From JACOND01 sp051011135 (GTDB lineage: Bacteria > Bdellovibrionota > Bdellovibrionia > Bdellovibrionales > UBA1609), in the NCBI GenBank assembly GCA_051011135.1, contig JBPCUO010000047.1, positions 1-23,231 on the forward strand: a stretch of 23,231 nucleotides of DNA, in the 5' to 3' direction. The notes under the pieces are model-generated. The model was not told where the DNA came from. It searched no databases and was given only the letters and a program-made list of their open reading frames with translations. Shown in pieces: positions 21,286 through 23,231 of the stretch; positions within the stretch are counted from its first letter, which is position 1, and every line of letters begins with the position of its first letter. The position numbers were made by a program, and so were the translations under genes.

Positions 21286-23231
21286 ATGTCTTTCGCGCAT
21301 TTAAATGTTCATTCTCATTATTCTCTTCTTCAGTCTTCTTGTACCATTTCTGGTTTGATGAATAAATGCTTGGAGCAAGATATGAAGTCTTTAGCTCTTA
21401 CAGATTATGGAAACATGTTTGGTTGTTTGGAGTTTTACTTCGCAGCTTTAGAGCACAATATAAAACCTATTATAGGTTGTGAAATGTATTATGTAGATAA
21501 TTGTTTTGAAAAAAGCAAATCCGATCCGATTCATTTTAGAAACCCTATGAAAAGTTTTAAAACAATAGTTTTAATAGCAAAAAATTTAAAAGGTTATAGA
21601 AATTTATGTCATATGAATACCGTCGCTTATCAAGATGGTTTTTATTTTGTTCCAAGAATAGATTTTTCTATCTTAGATAAATACAAAGAAGGTTTGATTG
21701 TTTTAACAGGTGGGCAGCGAGGGCGACTACCTCATCTGTATCATCAAAAAGGAAAAGACCAAGCTCTTAAAGAAATCACTCAATTAAAACAGATTTTTGG
21801 AGAAAATTTGTATCTGACTTTTCTTCCTAAAGGCTTGAAAAAAGGCCAGGAATACAATTCTTTTTTAGCAGAAGCTGCTTTGTCTGAAAAAATATCTTTA
21901 GTTGCCGGAAATGATGTTCACTATATCAATAAAAAAGATTCCATTGTTCAAGATGCTTTGTTTTGTATAGGAACGAATAGAACCCTATCGGATAGAGATA
22001 GATCTAAATTAGGTCCATCAGAATTTTATTTTAAAGATTCTCACAAAATGAGAAATATGTATGCTGATTCAAAATTTTCTAAGGAATATAAAGAAGCTTG
22101 TGACAATACTTTAAAAATTTCTGATGAATGTTCGGTTCACTTTAAAATTAAAGATAAAGAAGGAAATCCTATTTACCATCTTCCTAAATTAAAAAAATCA
22201 GATCTTGGTATGAGTTTAAAAGAACTTGCTGCAAAAGGTTTGGAAAATAGATTTAAAGAAGCTGATTCAAGAGGCGAACCTATTTTAGAAGAGCGAAAAG
22301 AGGAATATCAAAGTCGATTAAAGTATGAATTAAAAATTATAGAAAATATGGGATTCACAGGTTACTTTCAAATTGTACAAGATTTTATTCATTGGTCAAA
22401 AAAACAAGATATACCTGTAGGGCCCGGAAGAGGTTCCGGTGCAAGTTCTTTAGTCTCTTATAGTTTAGGGATTACCGATTTAGATCCTATGCCTTTGAAT
22501 CTTATTTTTGAAAGATTTTTAAATCCTGAAAGAATTAGCATGCCCGATTTTGATATTGATTTTTGTCAATACAATCGACCTAAAGTGATTCAATACATTA
22601 GTGAAAAATATGGTGCAGACTGTACTTCTCATGTGATCACTTATGGTCGTTTAAATGTAAGAGGTGCTATTAGAGATGCCGGTCGTGTTTTGGGATTGAG
22701 TTATATGGAAGTGGATAATGTTGCAAAATTAATTCCTGATATTTTAGGAATTAATTTAAAAGAGGCTTTACAAAAAGAACCAAGACTTAAAGCCCTCAAA
22801 GAAGAAAGTCCTCAAATGGAAGAGCTTCTTAAACTAGCAGAAATGTTAGAAGGTTTGATTCGTCATGTGAGTATTCATGCAGCAGGTATTATTATCGCAG
22901 ATACACCTATTGTTGATTACGCTCCTCTTTATAGAGGACCCGATGGAGAAAATGTCATTCAATATGATTTAAAACATGCTGAAAAAATCGGACTCGTTAA
23001 ATTTGATTTTTTAGGTTTAAAAACTTTAACTCATATTAAAGAAACCATACAACTGATTGAAGATACAAAAAATACAAGAATAAATCTTGCGGAGATTTCT
23101 TTAAAGGATAAGGGGATTTATCAAATCATGAGCCAAGGAGATACAGCAGGGGTTTTTCAATTTGAGGGTTATGGAATTACCGATTTATTAATCAAAGCAC
23201 AACCAACTTGTTTTGAAGATATTGTTGCTAT
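21286..23231 (+). CDS. dnaE: DNA polymerase III subunit alpha, N-terminal part (partial at window edge)
   Basis: This is the catalytic subunit of the replicative polymerase. About 648 codons are visible, and the gene runs past the window end. The N-terminal PHP domain begins FAHLNVHSHYSLL, with ALTDYGNMFG and IKPIIGCEM following. The polymerase domain has GPGRGSGASSLVSY and the metal-binding aspartates D421 and D423 in PDFDIDF (D401 and D403 in E. coli), then HVITYGRLNVRGAIRDAGRVLG, VSIHAAGIIIA and FDFLGLKTL. Order and spacing fit DnaE rather than the Gram-positive PolC, which has an exonuclease inserted in the PHP domain. The ATG follows guaA by 7 bases, and the GGGAGT at the end of guaA may act as its ribosome site. 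Confidence 0.97.
   Translation, partial: MSFAHLNVHSHYSLLQSSCTISGLMNKCLEQDMKSLALTDYGNMFGCLEFYFAALEHNIKPIIGCEMYYVDNCFEKSKSDPIHFRNPMKSFKTIVLIAKNLKGYRNLCHMNTVAYQDGFYFVPRIDFSILDKYKEGLIVLTGGQRGRLPHLYHQKGKDQALKEITQLKQIFGENLYLTFLPKGLKKGQEYNSFLAEAALSEKISLVAGNDVHYINKKDSIVQDALFCIGTNRTLSDRDRSKLGPSEFYFKDSHKMRNMYADSKFSKEYKEACDNTLKISDECSVHFKIKDKEGNPIYHLPKLKKSDLGMSLKELAAKGLENRFKEADSRGEPILEERKEEYQSRLKYELKIIENMGFTGYFQIVQDFIHWSKKQDIPVGPGRGSGASSLVSYSLGITDLDPMPLNLIFERFLNPERISMPDFDIDFCQYNRPKVIQYISEKYGADCTSHVITYGRLNVRGAIRDAGRVLGLSYMEVDNVAKLIPDILGINLKEALQKEPRLKALKEESPQMEELLKLAEMLEGLIRHVSIHAAGIIIADTPIVDYAPLYRGPDGENVIQYDLKHAEKIGLVKFDFLGLKTLTHIKETIQLIEDTKNTRINLAEISLKDKGIYQIMSQGDTAGVFQFEGYGITDLLIKAQPTCFEDIVA

Noticed and set aside
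1..23231. Signs of a mobile island, defence system or prophage.
   Set aside because: All recognisable genes are core or envelope genes with uniform AT-rich codon use; no integrase, transposase, tRNA-linked attachment site or terminal inverted repeats were seen.

Overview
This is an AT-rich, gene-dense stretch of a bacterial chromosome carrying mostly housekeeping genes. The cell envelope is probably Gram-negative: two products have export signals, and one of them ends in an outer-membrane-type beta-strand region. About 20 protein genes lie almost end to end, all on the + strand except one thiolase. I saw no tRNA, rRNA, insertion sequence, prophage or CRISPR array, and no gap longer than about 125 bases without a gene. 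The long proteobacterial form of FolE2, the miaB/DUF151-like pair and the KAP-repeat protein with a C-terminal YCRLH motif suggest a deltaproteobacterial or Bdellovibrionota-like organism. That placement is a tentative inference.

Layout: (1) 1-5428 is a translation/RNA-decay cluster: infB (3' end), truB, a tryptophanase-family gene, rpsO and pnp. rbfA, often found between infB and truB, is not there. (2) 5516-7197 holds dut and an overlapping gene for an exported PDZ-like/SH3-like protein. (3) 7203-9856 holds a possible 33-codon ORF, then miaA, yicC, gmk and rpoZ. (4) 9888-13367 holds folE2 and uvrA with no base between them. (5) 13364-14530 (-) is an acetyl-CoA acetyltransferase gene, convergent with uvrA and divergent from the next gene, with its own likely promoter. 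(6) 14653-16424 encodes an exported DUF4097-like protein and a histone-H1-like repeat protein with a Cys/His motif. (7) 16426-18236 is miaB and a DUF151-like gene. (8) 18261-23231 is guaB, guaA and the 5' part of dnaE.

The genes fit a growth programme: translation initiation, tRNA modification (TruB; MiaA and MiaB act in succession on A37), RNA turnover (PNPase, YicC), guanine nucleotide supply (GuaB, GuaA, Gmk, with FolE2 using GTP), transcription (omega), dUTP removal, repair (UvrA) and replication (DnaE).

The most notable signals are as follows. Two genes (thiolase, and the PDZ/SH3 protein) appear to start at AUU behind strong AGGAGG Shine-Dalgarno sequences. In the thiolase this start puts all three catalytic residues at a constant offset from the reference enzyme. 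UvrA seems to lack most of its insertion domain. A lysine-rich repeat tail is joined to a C-X4-C-X9-C-X2-H domain. A tryptophanase gene sits inside the truB-rpsO-pnp cluster. I found no convincing new multi-gene system.
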